Positions 61,445-64,000 of a stretch of 64,000 nt of DNA are shown here, in pieces. Every line of letters starts with the position of its first letter. Within the stretch, counting starts at the first letter, position 1. Below the pieces are notes generated by a model that worked only from the letters and a program-made list of their open reading frames with translations, was not told the origin of the DNA and searched no databases. This DNA is from Chryseobacterium sp. T16E-39 (GTDB lineage Bacteria > Bacteroidota > Bacteroidia > Flavobacteriales > Weeksellaceae): NCBI RefSeq assembly GCF_002216065.1, contig NZ_CP022282.1, forward strand, positions 3,100,001-3,164,000, in the 5' to 3' direction. Position numbers and translations under genes: made by a program.

Positions 61445-62056
61445 ATGGAAAACAATATAGGAGAAGCGCATAACGAACTTTTAACTTTTATGATGAAAAA
61501 TCATGATATATCAACGCTGAATACTTTTGATAAGTATATAGAATTTCAGTATGATCATTTAAGTTCGCAATATCCTGAACTTTCAAAATATGACAAAAGT
61601 GAGTTTGTTGAACTTGTATTATCGACTCTTAATTCAAATGATATCAGTGAATTTGACTATAAAGAAAGTTTAGCAATCACTTTAAAAAGGGCTTTAGATT
61701 CGGAGATCGTATCTGATACCTTTTATTCGGAAACGATTCGAGTATTAAATGATGAATCAGTAGATGGGAACAATATCGAAGAGAAGATTGGAAGTTTAGA
61801 CGCTGCTAATGAATTCGAAAAAAATTCCATTTCTTACTTTTTAGAAATCGCAAAATCATCACAAGAATTTTGGGGAGCTACTGATGTTACCGCTAAAAGA
61901 AACTGGGTTGTTTGGGGAGCAGACGCCTGGGGAGGATTTGTAGCTGGAACTTTGACAGGTACACTTACCGTAAACCCTGTAGTAGGATACTTAGCAGGCT
62001 TAGCGGGTGCAGAATTGATGTCTGCTTGTGTTGGTGCAGCCCAAGGACATCATTAA
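61445..62056 (+). CDS. Orphan protein with Gly/Ala-rich hydrophobic C-terminus (bacteriocin-like tail)
   Basis: A 203-residue protein of no family I know. Residues 1-145 are acidic and helical without signal peptide. The last 55 residues switch to WVVWGADAWGGFVAGTLTG, then VGYLAGLAGAELMSACVGA, rich in small residues with GxxxG-like spacing. Such tails occur in some membrane-active peptides and bacteriocin-like products, as well as in membrane anchors. No immunity or export gene is adjacent. It follows a broken transporter gene and ends at its own terminator. A toxin-like role is only a hypothesis. Confidence 0.6.
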   Translation: MENNIGEAHNELLTFMMKNHDISTLNTFDKYIEFQYDHLSSQYPELSKYDKSEFVELVLSTLNSNDISEFDYKESLAITLKRALDSEIVSDTFYSETIRVLNDESVDGNNIEEKIGSLDAANEFEKNSISYFLEIAKSSQEFWGATDVTAKRNWVVWGADAWGGFVAGTLTGTLTVNPVVGYLAGLAGAELMSACVGAAQGHH

Positions 62057-62098
62057 TCAAAGAAGACATTCAACAGTTTGCATGAAAATTCAAACGAT

Positions 62099-62128
62099 AA
62101 CCGCTTTACAATGTAAAGCGGTTTTTTC
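62099..62128 (+). terminator. Terminator after the 61445 gene
   Basis: AACCGCTTTA and TAAAGCGGTT pair around CAATG and are followed by TTTTTC. Confidence 0.88.
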
Positions 62129-62209
62129 TTTTACCAGCAAGAACTGTATTTTAAGTTTTTCCCATAATCAGAAAATATACAGGAAACACACCGAACTTCC
62201 TGTTATAGC

Positions 62210-63178
62210 TTAATAAACTTTGGCAAATTTATTCCGGTATTCAATGGGCGTAAGTCCAGTGATTTTTCTGAAAATATCACGAAATGCTTTCGTATCCGTA
62301 TAGCCTACATCATACATTACTTCCGAAACATTTTTCCGTGAGGCTTCAAAAAATTTTTTAGCCGCCTCTATCCGTACCCGCTGCATGTATTCTACAGGGG
62401 TATTGTTCGTAGCATCTTTAAACCTTCTTTCAAAAGTACGGCGTCCTGTCCCGGCATATGCCGCAAGATTTTCAACCGTTATTTTCTCTTCATAGTGCTC
62501 CTCTATAAAATCCTGAACCTTCTTAATCTGTTCATCCGTATGATTTCTCTGGCCCCGGAAAATAGCAAATTGTGACTGGTTGTCCCTGCTGATGTCTAAT
62601 GCAAAATATTTTGAGATCATAATAGCCGTTTCCCTGTCTGAATACTTCTCTACAAGGTATAGTATCAGGTTCCATAAGCTGTTGGCTCCGCCACTGCTGT
62701 AAATATTATCATGTTCTGTTATAATAGCGCCGTCTTCTACTTCTACCTGCGGATACCTGTTTTTAAACTCGTTGATATAAGCCCAATGGGTAGAGCATTT
62801 ATTGCCGTCAAGAAGACCTGTTTCTGCAAGAAGGAAGGCTCCGACACATAAACTGGCAAGGCTTGTTCCTCCGAAATAAAGTTTCCTGAAATAAGGAATT
62901 GCATTGGCATTGGCTGTTATGCCCTCATCCATACTTCCAAAAGTAGGAGGAATAATAAGCAGATCCGTATGGCTAACATCCTGAAGAAGCCGGTTGGTCT
63001 TGATCGTATACTCGCCACTATTAGCCGGGACATATTCGTTTAATCCTACATATTCTACTTCAAAAATGGGCTTTTTCCCAAACACGGAAAGAAACTCATT
63101 GGCAGTATGAAAAGTCCTGAATGCCGGGGTGATGGCTTCAATCGTACCATATTGAGGAACAAAAACTGATATCTTCAT
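62210..63178 (-). CDS. GlxA-type transcriptional regulator (DJ-1/PfpI domain plus AraC HTH)
   Basis: A 322-residue regulator. The N-terminal DJ-1/PfpI-like domain (about 1-190) has the nucleophile-elbow region SLCVGAFLLAETGLLDG and STHWAYINEFKNRYP. The AraC helix-turn-helix (about 220-320) shows ITVENLAAYAGTGRRTFERRF, then VSEVMYDVGYTDTKAFRDIFRK and TPIEYRNKF. I start at 63178 (MKISVFVPQYG), which is where the family begins; the open frame to 63226 adds non-homologous residues. It diverges from the SRPBCC gene, its likely target. Confidence 0.92.
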   Translation of the reverse strand: MKISVFVPQYGTIEAITPAFRTFHTANEFLSVFGKKPIFEVEYVGLNEYVPANSGEYTIKTNRLLQDVSHTDLLIIPPTFGSMDEGITANANAIPYFRKLYFGGTSLASLCVGAFLLAETGLLDGNKCSTHWAYINEFKNRYPQVEVEDGAIITEHDNIYSSGGANSLWNLILYLVEKYSDRETAIMISKYFALDISRDNQSQFAIFRGQRNHTDEQIKKVQDFIEEHYEEKITVENLAAYAGTGRRTFERRFKDATNNTPVEYMQRVRIEAAKKFFEASRKNVSEVMYDVGYTDTKAFRDIFRKITGLTPIEYRNKFAKVY

Positions 63179-63311
63179 GCCTTTTATTTTGTTATAAAGA
63201 TACTTATATTTTTTGTCGTAATCCACCCCTTAAGTTGTCGTTTTTACAACAGCCTTGTTTTTATTATCTGTGCGAACTTTGTCATAACAATAACAACAAA
63301 AAATTAAAACA

Positions 63312-63737
63312 ATGAAAGAACAAGTAAAAATTAAGGTACAAGCTGAAATTAATGCTCCTGTAGAAAAAGTATGGAAAATGTGGAATTCACCGGAAGATAT
63401 TATGAACTGGAATTCAGCAGATCCAAGCTGGCATTGTCCTAGTAGTAATAACGATCTCAGAGTAGGAGGTACATTTACAAACAGAATGGAAGCCAGAGAT
63501 GGAAGTTTCGGTTTCGATTTCTCAGGTACCTATGATAGGGTTGATCAAAACAAGGAAATTGCTTATACTATGTCTGATGGTAGAACAGCTTCCACCATCT
63601 TCGATGAGCAAGACGGAAAAACGTTGGTAACAACAAGCTTTGATGCTGAAACCGAGAATGATCCTGAATTTCAAAAACAGGGCTGGCAGGCAATTCTGGA
63701 TAATTTTGTAAAATATACAGAGTCATCTAATAACTAG
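63312..63737 (+). CDS. SRPBCC/AHSA1-family protein
   Basis: A 141-residue START-like fold protein of the AHSA1 (SRPBCC) group. VQAEINAPVEKVWKMWNSPEDIMNWN opens the domain, followed by RVGGTFTNRMEARDG and the C-terminal helix GWQAILDNFVKY. Such small proteins bind hydrophobic ligands or act in stress responses; the exact function is unknown. It is divergent from the GlxA-type regulator, with a DoxX-like gene 13 bases downstream. Confidence 0.9.
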   Translation: MKEQVKIKVQAEINAPVEKVWKMWNSPEDIMNWNSADPSWHCPSSNNDLRVGGTFTNRMEARDGSFGFDFSGTYDRVDQNKEIAYTMSDGRTASTIFDEQDGKTLVTTSFDAETENDPEFQKQGWQAILDNFVKYTESSNN

Positions 63738-63750
63738 TAAATCCCGAGAC

Positions 63751-64000
63751 ATGAAAAAGAATAGAATAATTTTCTGGGCAGCTACTATTGTCCTGATCCT
63801 TTGGGAAGGCGTTATGCCTGCTGCAACCTTATTGTTTGCAGCGGAATATGTAAATGCAGGAACAAAAGCCCTGGGATATCCGGACTATTTTGCCTACGCA
63901 TTAATTATCTGTAAAATAGCAGGAATTGTGGCGATATCTCTTAATAAAATACCGGATAAAATAAAAGAATGGGCCTATGCTGGTCTGGCATTTAACCTGG
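63751..64000 (+). CDS. DoxX-like membrane protein (truncated by window end)
   Basis: The first 83 codons are visible. NRIIFWAATIVLILWEGVMP is the first transmembrane helix, followed by GYPDYFAYALIICKIAGIVA, typical of the DoxX-like family in which a small four-helix membrane protein is often paired with an SRPBCC protein. The stop lies beyond position 64000. Confidence 0.8.
   Translation, partial: MKKNRIIFWAATIVLILWEGVMPAATLLFAAEYVNAGTKALGYPDYFAYALIICKIAGIVAISLNKIPDKIKEWAYAGLAFNL

Overview
The window looks like a chromosomal segment of a flavobacterium, most likely Chryseobacterium or a close Weeksellaceae relative (inference). The DNA is AT-rich. Promoters show the Bacteroidetes -7 element TAnnTTTG. 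There is a SusC-type receptor, a C-terminal type IX secretion sorting tail, DUF5690 and DUF1275 membrane proteins, and the Bacteroidetes order of the division and cell-wall (dcw) cluster.

Layout. 1-5048: the 5' part of a SusC-like receptor, then a secreted PI-PLC-like enzyme converging on a secreted calcineurin-type phosphoesterase. 5124-13823: an accessory region built around a TPR histidine kinase and a response regulator. On its left is a divergent membrane-anchored protein. On its right is a tight seven-gene operon encoding YegP/DUF1508, an HSDR_N-like nuclease, a basic secreted protein, a small membrane protein, a TerB-like protein, a coiled-coil membrane protein and a vWA-like lipoprotein. 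The same 16-bp palindrome lies in front of both flanking units at exactly the same distance from the -7 box, so the two-component system probably controls both. This is my best candidate for an undescribed stress or defence system.

13873-15757: an ElaA-like acetyltransferase, EngB and an alpha/beta hydrolase. 16030-33753: mraZ-rsmH-ftsL-ftsI-murE-mraY-murD-ftsW-murG-murC-ftsQ-ftsA-ftsZ and a YqeY-like gene. Two extra genes interrupt this cluster: a four-helix-bundle (S23/IVS-type) ORF between murE and mraY, and a secreted YbjN-like protein between murG and murC. The wider gaps in the cluster hold inverted repeats. Three of them share a nearly identical arm of about 40 nt, which points to a dispersed palindromic repeat family.

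34182-45797: bacilliredoxin, a GH3-like enzyme, two lipoproteins, two tandem exo/endonuclease-phosphatase paralogs, rhomboid, mutL, a DUF1275 protein, a USP-like protein and an OmpR/EnvZ-type two-component pair. 45966-54889: an XRE-cupin regulator followed by a probable organophosphonate scavenging locus (TonB receptor, DUF5690 transporter, FAD oxidoreductase, phosphonatase-like HAD hydrolase, and a T9SS-secreted alkaline-phosphatase-superfamily enzyme with a LamG domain). 54975-64000: acetyltransferase, MocR regulator, LytS/LytTR-type pair, acyltransferase, XRE regulator, the remnant of an MFS transporter, an orphan protein with a Gly/Ala-rich tail, and a GlxA-type regulator divergent from an SRPBCC gene and a DoxX-like gene cut by the window edge. 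No rRNA, tRNA or CRISPR array was seen.
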